Shown: one piece after another, positions 38,278 through 49,336 of the stretch | Layout: every line of letters begins with the position of its first letter | Numbering within the stretch: position 1 is the stretch's first letter | Assembly: GCA_963761445.1 (NCBI GenBank) | Contig: CAVXHV010000005.1 | Span: 2,418,001 to 2,482,000 of the forward strand | From: CAVXHV01 sp963761445 | GTDB lineage: Bacteria > Planctomycetota > Planctomycetia > Isosphaerales > Isosphaeraceae | Direction: 5' to 3' | Length of the DNA stretch: 64,000 nucleotides | Made by a program: the position numbers and the translations under genes | Notes under the pieces: generated by a model | Seen by the model: only the letters and a program-made list of their open reading frames with translations | The model's database searches: none | Told to the model about the DNA's origin: nothing

Positions 38278-40684
38278 ATGGTCGCGCTACTCAGCGTCGA
38301 CGGGCAGATCGGTCCCGGCTCTTTCACAATTCGGCGCACGATTGTACTGTTTGTCTCGGCTGCGATCGCCGCGCCAATTCTGTTGCGGTTTCGGCACTGG
38401 CGGACCGCGCGTTGGGTTGGACTTATCGCGGCGCTCGTGCTCGTGGCCCGGGCGCCGTCTGTGCCGATCTTACTCGTCGGGTTTCTCCTGACGCTCGTGG
38501 CGATCCAGGTTCTGTGCGAGCCGGGGGTGGCGGAACTGTTTTCCGCCGGCGTCATTCCCGCATGCCTCGCGTACGTCGGGGTCCGCTTCGCGTCCGACCT
38601 GGTACCTCAGGCCAACGCGATCGTCATAGCCGTTGGGGAGGCCGCTTCCAGATACATCGGCCGCGCCCGGGGTACCGAAGTCCGCATGAGCTTCACCGCT
38701 CTGGGTGGGCCCGCAGTCGCCGTGGCGGTTTTGTACCTGCTCGCGAGCTGGCGCCGTACAGGCGGGCGTAGGCGACTGATCGTGGCCGCCGGCGTGCCGG
38801 TGGTCTGGTTCGCACTGCTGCCCGTGGTAACGCCCGAAGTCGCGGCGGGGCCTATCATGGCTTTTGCGCGAGGTGCCTTGCACGGCCTCTTCTGGTTGGC
38901 GGTTGCCACGGTGGTCGATGCCATCCGTCACCGACGGCCGAGTGCGGTTGTCCTGACTTTTCGACAGGCGGGAGCGGCTGTTCTACCCATGCCGCGGCTC
39001 CCTCTCGTTGCTGCTTGTCTCGCGGCCACGTTCGCCGCCATGTGTTTGGTAGGCACGGCCCTCATCGGCCCGGCGGCTGGCAAATCGATCCTCGTCCATA
39101 ACCGCGGCGGCCTAGACTGGGATCGGCCCGTGTTTGGTCGGTTCGGCGGTTTCAGTACCGGAATGTTTGGGCTCCTTCCCGTCTACTGCCGAGCGGAAGG
39201 GTACGATTTCGCGGTCGTCGACAAGGACCGGATCGCCCCGGGTGATCTGGAGCGAACTCAAATCCTCGTTCTCATCAACTCACCCACCGATTGGAAGGAC
39301 GGGGACAGGCGCACAATACTCGATTTCGTCGCCAGGGGAGGAAGCCTGTTGGTTCTGGGCGACCACACCGACGTCTTCGGTTTAATGCGCGGCTTCAACA
39401 GCCTGCTCGGGCCTCTCGGTATACGCTTCAGGTTCGACTCGGCATACAAGGCACGGGAGAGTTGGCGCGGCTGCCAGAAGGCAGCGGCCGACGCCGTCGC
39501 GTGGCGTTGGGATGATGAGAATCCCGGTGTCGCCGTCGGGGCATCGCTGGAGCTCAGCGGAAACGCAAGGTCGCTGCTCTTGGGGCGGTACGCTTTTTCC
39601 GACACCGGTGCGCGGGAGAATTTCGTCGGCAGTTTTCTGGGAAACTACCACTACGATCGCGGCGAACAGTTGGGCGACGTTGTTCTGGTCGCGACGGTCA
39701 CGTACGGCCGCGGCCGGGTTGTCGTCTGGGGCGACACCTCCGCGTTTCAGGGGGGCTTGAGCTCTTACTACCAAAAAGTTGTAGGGCCGATGCTCGCCTG
39801 GTTGTCACGGCCCGCGGCCTGGACCGAGCGGCCGCCGGTCCGCATCGCGGCCGCGATTGCGTTGCTGGCTGTCCTGCTCTGGCTGTCGTTCGTCCCGGTC
39901 ACGCCGAAACAGGTCGCCGCGGTTTCTTTAAGTCTGCTGCTCGGGCTCGCAGTTCCCTGGGCTTTGAGCTTGCGAAACCTGGATGTGCGGCCGCATGTCG
40001 ACCGTGACACCATCCTGATCGATCGATCCCACATGGAAGCGACCGGCCATTACGAGGCACGCGTGAACCCGATCGGCCCGCTTTATACAAACCTGTTCCG
40101 GTCCGGCTTCCGCGTCTTCGATATCGAACGCTGGGATTCGGCGGCCATCGGGCGCGCTCGAGGGGTTGCATTCGTCGCTCCGCAGAAGTCCTTCACTCGC
40201 TGGGAGGTCAAAGAGTTGTTGCGCGGAAGAAGACGGCGCGATCGTCATGTTGGCTGCGGGTCAGCCCGATTCGGCCGGCTCGCGCCCGCTGCTCGAAGCC
40301 CACGGCCTGGCCCTCGTCCCGCGACCATTGGGAATGGTCACGTCCGCCGAGCCGACGGCAACCCGCCGCGAGCGGGAGCAGCAGCCTCGCTTTCTTGATG
40401 CTTGGCCGATCGTGGGCCCTGGCGATCGTGATCCGGCCACACTTCCCGGCGTCGAGGTGATCTACCGGCAAGGCGACGAGGTTGTCGCGCTTTTCCGGCG
40501 CACCGGTCGCGGGGGGTTCCTGGTGTTCGCAGACACGCGATTCTTCTCTGACATGAACATAGAAGGCGAATCCGGATTCTGGATCGGCAACCTCGCCCTA
40601 ATTCACGATACGTTCCAGCGGTATCTCGGAGCGGATCCGGATGCCGTCACCCCATTGTTCCGCTCGCCGGAGAAACCCCAATGA
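38278..40684 (+). CDS. Multi-spanning membrane protein with GATase-like GDHT domain, copy 1, frameshifted
   Basis: About 800 residues. N-terminal membrane region of several helices (TIVLFVSAAIAAPILLRF; VGLIAALVLVARAPSVPIL), then a large exported domain beginning ILVHNRGGLDWDRP and containing LDFVARGGSLLVLGDHTDVF, a GATase-like/DUF4350-type loop. More helices follow (IAAAIALLAVLLWLSFVPV), then a second domain that changes frame near 40225 and ends LFRSPEKPQ. The start is uncertain: a frame upstream (ATG 38172) could join at about 38270. The domain binds or hides a ligand in relatives; no catalytic Cys is evident. Paralog of the next gene. Confidence 0.75.
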
Positions 40685-40709
40685 GAAAGGAAGCAGCGCC
40701 GCCGCTAGC

Positions 40710-43156
40710 ATGACTTCAACGCTTGACGAACCTCGCAGGATTGCCCGGATCTCATCATGTCTCGCGGTCACCCGCGATGGCGCCCGGTGCGGCGCGGCGG
40801 GCGCGATGTTCATGTGTGGCTGGTTGTTCGCCGCGGATCGCTGGGTGGACCCGCATTATGTTTGGACGTCCGTCGCGGCGGTGTTGGCCCTCGTGCTGCT
40901 GGTTCGCCCGATCGAGCGGCGCGAGCTGTTCCAGCGTATGTGTCTCGCCCCTTTCCAGATCGGTGTCGTGCTGACCGCGCTATTCAGTGCCGATCGGGCG
41001 CTGGCCGCATGGGAGGAGCACGCACCCGCGTTCCCCGCTGCCTCCGCGCTCGCGTCGATCTCACTGAACGCGATTGGCTACCAAGTGGCGGCGGAGCGAG
41101 GGATGTTGCTCCTTAACCACCCCGAGGGCCTCGTGACCATCGTCCCCTCGATGGAAAAGCTTGCGGTGCGCCCGCTCATGCTCTTCTGGATTGCCTGGGT
41201 CGCCTTGCAGCTTTTGCGCAATTACCGCGGAATGATGGTGAGTCCCATTGTCGTGCTGTCAACGACCTTGCTGGTTGGACTGACGCGCTACATCGCGTTG
41301 GTCGCGGCGTACGTCGAACATGACGGCATCCTGTCCGGAGGCGCGGGGCAGTCGGCACTGGACCTGTTTACTTCCCCGTGGATCACGTGTTTCTTCCTCG
41401 TCGTCGCAGGCCTCACGGCGGATCGTGCCGGCCGGTTGCTGGCAAAAGGGGGTGAGACCCCGGCACCTGCCCGTCTGCCAGCCCGACGGATCGTCAACTC
41501 CGCTGCCGTGATCGGCTTGCTCAGCGCCGGAACGGGCCTCGCCTTCTGCTTCGTCCCACCCGGAACGGAAAAGCCCGGCCGAATCCTGATCGACGACCGA
41601 TTCTGCGGCATCTGGGAACCGACGGCGCGGCAACTGGACACGGAATGGTACGGTGATTTTCCGACGTATAGCTTCACCTCGCTCGCCGAGTGGCTGGGAA
41701 AATGGTATTCGGTCGACGCCAACACCACGCGCCCTTACGACGACGAATTGCTGTCGCATTACGAGGTGCTGATCATCAAGACGCCTGAAGAACCGATCCC
41801 TGATGCAGAGCAAGCCGCGATCGAGCGATTCGTCCGAAGGGGGGGCGGGCTACTGCTGGTTGGCGACCACACCAACCTCCTCGGCATGGGAACCCACTTG
41901 AACGCCCTTTCCGACAAGCACGGGATCCGATTCCGCTACGACTCGGTCTCGGACGGCGTGACCGGCGGGTTTGTCGACTGGCGCCGCCTTTGATCGGCCG
42001 CCATCCCGGTGCGCTGCACGTCGGGAAGCTCCAGTTCATGACATCGTGTTCCCTCCTGCTTTCCGGCAACGCGCAGACCGTCCTCGCCGCCGAGAACTGT
42101 CGGCGGGAGCCGCACGATTACGCCGGCTCGAGCTTTTTCGGTCGGCGCGGCCCGCACCCCGAGATGGAGCACGGGCGGACCGTGCTCGCCGGGATCGTTC
42201 AGGTCGGCCGCGGCCGGATCGCGGCGTTCACGGACAGCACAGTCTGGTCGTCATTCGCGGTGTTCAGCGCAGACCGCGAGAAGCTGGCGATGGATCTTAT
42301 CCGCGTGCTCAACCGCGAGCAAAGCCCGTACGAGCTACCAGTACGATGCGCGGCCGCCATCGCTGCGCTCGCGGCGGTGTTAGTGGGCAGTTGGATGGTG
42401 CGGTCCGGCATGGCGTTGCCTGCGGTCATCTTCGCACTTGCGGGCTTCTGGTCGGGCGCGGCGGTGTCGGAGGCGCTCCATCGCGCACTATACGCGTGGC
42501 CCGAGCCCAATGTCCCGATCACGGAAGTCACGTTTCTGTGGCAAGGCGGTGCTTGCGCGTTTCCGCCCGTACTCGGGACTCCGGACTCGCTGCCCGCCGA
42601 TCGCTGCTTCGACACGCTGTTGGTCTCAGTTCAGCGCCTTGGTTTGGTGCCTCGCGTGGCCAATACATTCGATGACGACTTCCTCGCACCCGAAACGCGC
42701 GCGATGTTCGTCGTGGCACCGGTTAACACGCCGCCCGCGAAAACGCTGACCCGTCTCCACGAGTTCGTCAGAAAGGGCGGCAGCTTGATCGTCCTGGACG
42801 ACATCAGGATTGGAGCGCGCGGCAGCGCCAAGGATTTTCTCCGCCTCTTCGACGCGACGATCACGTATCACGGCGCAGAGGGCCAGGACGGGAATCGGCG
42901 GCCTCACGTGCACGTCGGCGGGGGAATGCAACCCGTGAAGGTCCCCGCCGCCGATGCATTTGTCACGCGGAAGCCGTACGAACAAGGGCAGGTCGTCTAC
43001 ATGACCGACGCAGCCGACTTCTCTCGCGAGGGCATGGGCCACTGTTTCACCCGTCCGTGGAAGACCGCTCGGGCCCGGTACGACACGATCTTCATGCTCC
43101 TGCGCGACGTGCTGCGCATCGCCCCCGCCGATAGGCGGTTTTGCGGGATTCTGTGA
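40710..43156 (+). CDS. Multi-spanning membrane protein with GATase-like GDHT domain, copy 2, frameshifted
   Basis: About 815 residues. Helical N-terminal part (AAVLALVLLVRPIERRE; PLMLFWIAWVALQLLRNY), then an exported domain with RFVRRGGGLLLVGDHTNLLG and HGIRFRYDSVSDG, closely matching FDSAYK and GDHTDVFG of copy 1. The frame changes near 41985 (GFVDWRR to LIGRHPGALHVGKLQFM). Further helices (VRCAAAIAALAAVLVGSWMV) and a second domain with EFVRKGGSLIVLDDIRIGAR follow. Both copies therefore share the order membrane / GATase-like / membrane / GATase-like. Last gene of the cluster; starts 25 bases after copy 1. Confidence 0.78.
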
Positions 43157-43162
43157 CTCCAC

Positions 43163-44332
43163 TCACTGCGCCGCCGACTGCGTCCCCATCGGGCTGCCGC
43201 GAATGGTCATGCTTTCCGGCAGCGGCCGGGCCGCGACGGTGTATCCGTGCTCGGTGAGGTCGTTGCGGATCTGGCGGAACAGGGTGAAGCTGTCGGGATA
43301 GACCCACAGCGTCACCGTCGATCGCTCGGGGCTGAGCCGGTTGATCGTGCGCGAAAACTCGGATAACGGATTGCGCGTTGATTCATATGTTTCTCCGCGG
43401 ACGTCCGATTCCGGCACGAGCTCCCAGCCGCTGAGCTCGTAGCGGATGTTCTTGCGCTCGATCAGCTCTTCCATGCTTCCCGGCACGGCACGCACCAGCT
43501 CATATTCCAGTGAGAATGCCCCGACCGGGCCGACCTTGTTGCTCACGGCCGGCGAGCGGTCCGACATGCGCACCCGAATCTGGGCGTCGGCACGTGTCAA
43601 TTCCATCAGCCGGTCCAGATTGATGAACGTGATCCGGTTCCGGCGCAGCTCGAAATGATATTCATTGCCGGAGGCGGGCTTGGCGACGGGTGCCTTGGAG
43701 AGGATTGAAACCGACTTGGGCCGCGGAAGCTGCCGCAGGGTCGAGATCTCCTTCTGAATCTTGTCGCGCTCGCCCCGCAGAAACCCGCCTCGGGTCGAAG
43801 CCTGGGTGATTCGCGTCGACGGGTCGCGCACCAGAAAGGCCAGCTTGCGCGCCCGCGCCGCATCGAGGGCCGCCTGGCCCGTCGCCTGGCTGAGCCGTCG
43901 GGTCGCGGCAGTCGCACGCTCGTCCGCCCGCGCTCGATCGCGGCTGGCTGCGTCCAGTTCGGCTTCGGCCTGCGCCACGGCCGCACGGTCGATCTCCTTC
44001 GGCGCGGCAGGCGGGTCCACCGCGGCCGCGCTTGGCACGGGGCCCGGCTCAGGCTCGCTTTTCTCTTTCAAAGCCGAAGGAACACCGGCAACAGCCTCAG
44101 GGACAGCCGGAGCCGAGGGCTTGCCTTTGCCGCGGTTGCCGAGCTGCACGTACAGCGTGATCGCCACCACGCACGCCAGGACGCTCGCCACCTGGGCGAT
44201 GGAATGCCGCCGCAGCGACGGCTCCTCAAAAAGGGCTCGCCCCTGAGATTCGCCACCGGCAGCGCCCTCGACCGGCCGTCGATCGCCGGGCCGGGAACGG
44301 TTGCCACCAGGGTCGTCTCTCTCTGCTCTCAT
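43163..44332 (-). CDS. Membrane-anchored coiled-coil envelope protein, unknown
   Basis: 389 residues. Basic cytoplasmic leader, one helix (IAQVASVLACVVAITLYVQLG, about residues 47-66), a Pro/Ala-rich linker, a coiled coil rich in Ala/Arg/Glu (VAQAEAELDAASRDRARADE, about residues 125-180), and a C-terminal domain (FELRRNRITFINLDRLMELT; STVTLWVYPDSFTLFRQIRN). The ATG overlaps the stop of the larger gene upstream (TGATG), so the two are coupled. Both share the layout helix, coiled coil, similar domain, and are probably paralogs working together. The family is found in planctomycetes but uncharacterised. Confidence 0.78.
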   Translation of the reverse strand: MRAERDDPGGNRSRPGDRRPVEGAAGGESQGRALFEEPSLRRHSIAQVASVLACVVAITLYVQLGNRGKGKPSAPAVPEAVAGVPSALKEKSEPEPGPVPSAAAVDPPAAPKEIDRAAVAQAEAELDAASRDRARADERATAATRRLSQATGQAALDAARARKLAFLVRDPSTRITQASTRGGFLRGERDKIQKEISTLRQLPRPKSVSILSKAPVAKPASGNEYHFELRRNRITFINLDRLMELTRADAQIRVRMSDRSPAVSNKVGPVGAFSLEYELVRAVPGSMEELIERKNIRYELSGWELVPESDVRGETYESTRNPLSEFSRTINRLSPERSTVTLWVYPDSFTLFRQIRNDLTEHGYTVAARPLPESMTIRGSPMGTQSAAQ

Positions 44333-47300
44333 CACCACGGATTCCTGCTGAAGACGCCCGCGTCCTGCGATCCTGCGACCTGCAGCGAGATCGGCCAGTC
44401 CGGTAGCGAAAAGAGAAGCTGGCGCCGCGCGAGCGCAAAAGTCTCGGCCCCCTGTTGCTCGACCAGGAACCGGATCGCCGGCTTCTGGCGGATGAGCGGG
44501 TCCACGATCGCCCGGTTGGCGCACCATCGCGCGAATCTCGCGGGCCAGGATGAAATCGGACTTCTGACCGGTACTGCGGAGCACGTCGCCGGTGAGTCGA
44601 TAACTTCCCGGTTGGAGCACGATGTCATCCTTCCGGCAAACCACCACAATCTCGAACCGGGCCTCGATCGCCCCGGTCGGCAATGTCTCCTTTCGCCGGG
44701 GAGGAGCGATCAAGTCGTTTGCGTCGTCCGATTTCGAGCTCGGGCTCATGTTCAGCCCAAGCGAATTCATCGGCGACGCCGGCGAAACCAAACTGCTCGG
44801 CTGTGTGTTGCCCCCCAGCGGCATCCCGCCGGACTGATTGTTCGAGCTATTGCTCGTTGATGGACTCGAAGCCAATCCGCCCGATGGGGAATCTGGGGTC
44901 GTCTCACTCGGCAAGGAGCTCGACGGCATTCCGGATGGGGAACCTAACGCCGAAGCCACGCCCGAAAGCTTCTGGGCCAGGCCCGGGCTCACGAACGAGC
45001 TGAGTCCGCTCAAGCTGCGGGCACGATCGATGTCGTCCTGCGAAATCTGGCCGGGCTGGTACGGAATGTTCGCCGGGTCCACTTGAACGTTCGCCGGCAG
45101 GCTCGATCGGTTCAGCGCACCGCCGGCCGACACATTCGCGGCAGCGGCAGCCGCGGTCGATTGGGGACCAGCGTCGGTGCCGGTCAGCTCGGAGCCTTGC
45201 GGCGGGGCGGAGCCCTGCGGCATCAGACCCACTCGGCGGTGGGCCGTCCTTGGCGGCTTCGCTCCAGTCGAAGCCCCGGCCGCCCTGGCCGGTACCCCGG
45301 CCGCCGGTGCCGGTCGAGTTCGCGTCTGGTGCACCGCCGGAAGCCGGATCGCTGCCCGTCGATGGTACGCCTGATCCGGCGCCGGAAGCGGAACCGTTTG
45401 TGCCCGCATTGCCGCCGCCGGGCTGGCCCGATCCCGAGCCCGATCCTGAGCCCGCTGCACTCAGTCCTGAGCGGCCCCCGCCGGCCGACATGGCTCCCCC
45501 GCCTGACTGCGGGAGACTTCCACCGATCCCCGCGGAACCATCGTCGCCGCCGGGAGTGGAGGAGGAACCCTTGATCGTCTGACCTAACCCGAAGGCGGGT
45601 GCTTGAACGCCTGGGCCTCTGCCTCCAGAAGATCCTCGGCCCGACAATAGTCCAGGCTGCCCCAGGGAAGCTGATCCGCCCGCCTGATCGTTCGCAGGCT
45701 CGAAGGCCGGCACCTGGAAGATGCTGTCGGCGCTGCCAGACCCACCGCCGGAACCGCTTCCGCCGGTGTTGAGCGCGCCGCCGCCGGAGTTGAGCGCGCC
45801 GCCGCCGGTGTTGAGCCCACCCGTTCCGGCACCGCTTCCAGGAAATGGTTGGAAAGCGGCGTCCGCACCTGCGCCCGTTCCGACGTCCTCCGCATTGACC
45901 ACGCCTGCGGTCATACCTGAGCCCAATCCGCCGGGTTGACCGCCAGAACCGGGTCCGCCGCTCGAACCGACGGCGAGATCTCCCGAGCCGCCACCCGCTT
46001 GATCACCCAAACCTCGTCCAACGCTCGAACCACCGGCAAGGCCGCCCGAGACGCCTTCATCACTGCCGCCGGCTTTCGTCGTCCCGCTTTTTCCTGGGCT
46101 GCCGACGAGTCCGTTCTGGTCGGCCCTCGCAAGGTCCGGGCCAGTGAGCGGTCCCAATGCCCCCGCGCCGCCTTCCGGCTTGGTCCCGCCAGCACCTCGG
46201 TCTGTTGATGGATTCACGGAATCTCGGCCGGCCAGGCTCCCGGATTCGCCGGCGCCGGAGGCACCGGCAGATCGCTGGCCGTCCTGAGTGGCCGGTCGCC
46301 CGCGGCCCGGCCAGACGAAATCCTGTGGCTCCGAGCTGCCGGATGAGGACATCCCCTGCCCTCCCCCTCCTCGGCCGTTGCCGTCGATCGCCCCGATCAT
46401 CGAGCCGGAGTCTCCCGGCGGCAGGCCGGCCAGACTGGTTCTCATTTGATCATCGGGCTGATTCGCTTGCGCCAGGCGTCTGTTGGTTGATCCGGCGACG
46501 GGAGCTCGCTCAAGCGGAACGTCAAGCGGCAGGCTACCGTCCCAACTCGTCAGATCGTCGAAATCGGGGATGTTGATTGCCAGATTCTGTGCAACCAGCT
46601 CGTAGCCGAATGCGATCCCCAGGGGCTCGAGACACGTACGGGCGAGATAATAAGGGGCGATACCGTCCGGCCGAACCAGGAAAACAATGTAAGGAACCGC
46701 GGGAGTACCGTCCGGAGTGTCGGCGGATTGAATGTGAAAGAGCTCGCGGGCGATGGCTTTGATGAACGTGCTCGATCGAGGGTGGATGCGTGGCGAGAGT
46801 TCCAGCGGGGTGAATGTCGGCCCGTGCGGCTGGAGATTCGCGCCGCCGCGGGTGCATTCGATCACGATCGGCCTGCGCCAGGTGCCGTTAGGCCCCTTGT
46901 AAGGGAGCACGGCGAAGCCGGACCGCTTGCCTGCCTTCGCCAGCGCGGCCTTGGTGGCGTCGCGCTCGCGTTCGAGGACGTCCCGTTCGGCGTCCAGGGC
47001 ATCGGCGTCGCGTTCCAGTTTCTCGGCCTGGACGTTGATGCCGGCAATCTGCTGGCGCACCAGCATCTCGCGCCGCTTCCAGAGCTGCGACTCGGCGACG
47101 GCCGACCGGTAGGCCGCTTCCAGCGAAGCGGTGCGGCTGTCCGTTGCTTCGGCGGCCTCGATCTCTTTCGCCTTCGCAGCCGCCAGGGGAGCGATTGCCT
47201 TCTGTGTGGGGTCTTCTTCCTCCGGCGGCGGTGCGGGCGGTTCGGTCTTCTGAGCGATGGCAGGGCTCTCGACCGGGTTGCTGGACTGTGACGCCGGTTC

Positions 47301-47531
47301 ACTCGCGGGACCCCGTTCCGCGGCCTGCGCGATCTCGGGCGCCGCCGGAATCGCCTCCCTGTGCTCGGCCGCCGCCCGCCGATGGATGGCAACGAGCAGA
47401 TTCAGCGTTCCGCCGAGGCTGACGAGGATCAGCCCGAGGAGCATTCGCTCGGTCCAGATCGCCCCCCTGCGGTGGGTCGTCAGCCCCGATTTACCCATCC
47501 TGGGTTGATCTCGCTCCATCCGGCCCGGCAT
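44332..47531 (-). CDS. Large Gly/Ser-rich envelope protein with coiled coil, two frameshifts
   Basis: ATG 47531 (47519 possible). Membrane helix MLLGLILVSLGGTLNLLVAI, a Pro/Glu linker, a coiled coil (RREMLVRQQIAGINVQAEKL), a domain (PIVIECTRGGANLQPHGPTF; PYIVFLVRPDGIAPYYLART) that mirrors the one in the next gene, then about 360 residues of Gly/Ser-rich low complexity (LNTGGGALNSGGGALNTGG). Frame changes near 45240 and 44520 join to a C-terminal part (ETLPTGAIEARFEIVVVCRK) ending DAGVFSRNPW. About 1065 residues. Likely an envelope or cell-surface structural protein; the Gly-rich stretch resembles an extended linker. Confidence 0.72.
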
Positions 47532-47848
47532 GCGTTGTGGCGTCCAACCATCCGCCGCGGCCGATAGTCCTCGAAGTGCCGCGGGATTTTATGCGATTTC
47601 GCAAATTCTCGCGATGCGGTTTCGACCGCTGTCTCTTGAATCAAGTCGGATTTTGGTCCGAACGACCTTGAGTTTTGTAGCAGATGGGGCAGCTTCCGAA
47701 TGATCGTCAACTGGTTAGACGCGGTAAGCGGTTGCCAAACCTCCCAGAACTCCCAATTGCACTTCGCGGTCCTGCGGGCTCTGGTGAATATACGGTGACT
47801 CGCCAGAGAGGGAAATGGTTCGCCGGCGAGCTTCGCCTCCCGGTTCCT
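47532..47848. other. Intergenic region, no feature seen
   Basis: 317 bases between the Gly-rich protein gene and the pseudogene. Any promoter for the minus-strand pair should lie here; I see no convincing boxes. Confidence 0.45.
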
Positions 47849-48246
47849 CAAGCTGGGGCCGTTCGGAGCGCCACGCGACGATGGATGACCTGCGCGACCC
47901 TCGCAAGGAGAAACGTCAGCGCTCCGCCTGACATCGCGAGAATGAACTGGGGCACCTAAAAGACGACGCCGATCTTGGCCGCGTCGATGAAATCGAAAAA
48001 CGGCTCGAACGGGCTGTGAGGCATGGGCGTAACCGAACGCACCACGAAGCCGGTTTGAAAGATGACGATCCCGGTGATTTCTTGGGTGAGACCGACATAC
48101 TGATACCAGACGGCCACGTTCAATGGCTCGGAGTCGGACACGACCGCGTTGGAGCATGAAAGCGCCGCGACAACACTCGATTCGACGCAGCCGATCCAAA
48201 ACGCCCGTGCGCCGTTTCGGCTCCGAATCAGGAGGAACACCGCCAG
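47849..48246 (-). pseudogene. Truncated and interrupted copy of the small membrane gene at 48699
   Basis: About 395 bases align closely with 48703-49094. The copy has an in-frame TAG (47956-47958) where the intact gene reads on after AAKIGIVF, and its first third is replaced by unrelated sequence beyond 48246. The downstream remnant still encodes the matching C-terminus (VAQVIHRRVALRTAPA). Here truncation plus a stop argue for real decay, unlike the simple frame changes elsewhere. Confidence 0.8.
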
Positions 48247-48247
48247 G

Positions 48248-48524
48248 TCAGTTCGATCCCGAGCCGGGGCGCGGCGCGGACGACGGCAAAGGCGGAACAA
48301 TAACTTCCGAGATCAATCCCACGTCGATCCAGCGTCTCTCGTGCTCGGCATCATCATCATCGCCGACGAAGAACAAAAGCACCTCCCTCGCGCGGCGCAT
48401 CCGGCGGGATCGCGATCCAATCCGGATGCGCGACTTCGTATTCAGTGCCATCGATCAGTCGCAGCCGAAACGGCCGAAACGGTTGACTGCGTTGCACTTC
48501 GCGGATCGTTTCCGCCGTGGCCAT
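48248..48524 (-). CDS. Small conserved planctomycete-type protein, frameshifted
   Basis: ATG 48524. It reads MATAETIREVQRSQPFRPFR, LRLIDGTEYEVAHPDWIAIP, then changes frame near 48390 to VLLFFVGDDDDAEHERRWID and stops at 48248. About 92 residues, beta-rich. The pattern QPFRPFxLxLxDG..xVxHPxxxA is shared by many small planctomycete genes of unknown function. It lies between the dead and live copies of the membrane gene, and so may have been carried with the duplication. Confidence 0.65.
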
Positions 48525-48698
48525 TGCAAAATGCTCACACGTCATCAGTGTTCATTCACTCGAGCACCAAGATTCGAGTGTACGACATCTCCAGCAACCG
48601 ATTCGAGGATAGCGAAAAGGCGGGGCGGACACAAACGAGTAGCGGACGTGTTCGACGTTCAAGCTCCGCTTGATGACAGCGTTGGACTGCGGCAAGGC

Positions 48699-49247
48699 TC
48701 ACGCTGGGGCGGTTCGGAGCGCCACGCGACGATGGATGACCTGCGCGACCCTTGCAAGGAAAAACGTCAGCGCTCCGCCTGATATCGCGAGAACGAACTG
48801 GGGTGCGTAGAAGACGATGCCGATTTTGGCCGCTTCGATGAAATCGAAAAAAGGCTCGAACGGGCTGGGGGGACTGGACGTACCCGTGTGGATCACGAAG
48901 CCCGTTTGAAAGATGACGATCCCGGTGAATTCTTGGGTGAGACCGATGTACTCATACCAGACGTCCGCGTTGAATGACTCGGAGTTGGTCAGAAACGCGT
49001 CGGAACATGAAAGCGCCGCGACGAGACTCGCCGCGACGAAGCCGATCCAAAACGCACGCGCGCCGTTTCGGCTCCGGATCAGGAAGAACACCGCGAGCTG
49101 GGTTACAATCGCGTTCAATCCGACACAGGGCAACAGGCCGGAAAGGTCGGACTCGTCATCCCACAGCACGCGACCGACGGCAAGATTGACAGCGACCACG
49201 CCGACGATGGCCATCAACGTGAAGATCGAAAACCGTGGTGCCTTCAT
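48699..49247 (-). CDS. Small multi-spanning membrane protein, intact copy
   Basis: ATG 49247 has GGAGGG upstream. 182 residues with about five helices: FTLMAIVGVVAVNLAVGRVL, LNAIVTQLAVFFLI, AFWIGFVAASLVAALS, FTGIVIFQTGFVI, and APQFVLAISGGALTFFLARV. Typical of planctomycete orphan membrane proteins. No family recognised. Its decayed duplicate is at 47849. Confidence 0.75.
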   Translation of the reverse strand: MKAPRFSIFTLMAIVGVVAVNLAVGRVLWDDESDLSGLLPCVGLNAIVTQLAVFFLIRSRNGARAFWIGFVAASLVAALSCSDAFLTNSESFNADVWYEYIGLTQEFTGIVIFQTGFVIHTGTSSPPSPFEPFFDFIEAAKIGIVFYAPQFVLAISGGALTFFLARVAQVIHRRVALRTAPA

Positions 49248-49336
49248 GGCGCAACCCTCCCTGGCAAGCAATCCAGTTGTTCATGCGAACCGCGATCTTA
49301 GCCGCTCGCGCCGGGAACGTCGACCGAAGTCTCCAT

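Noticed and set aside
48123..48782. Plus-strand open frames over the duplicated membrane gene region
   Set aside because: Antisense to minus-strand genes with clear family resemblance and duplication.
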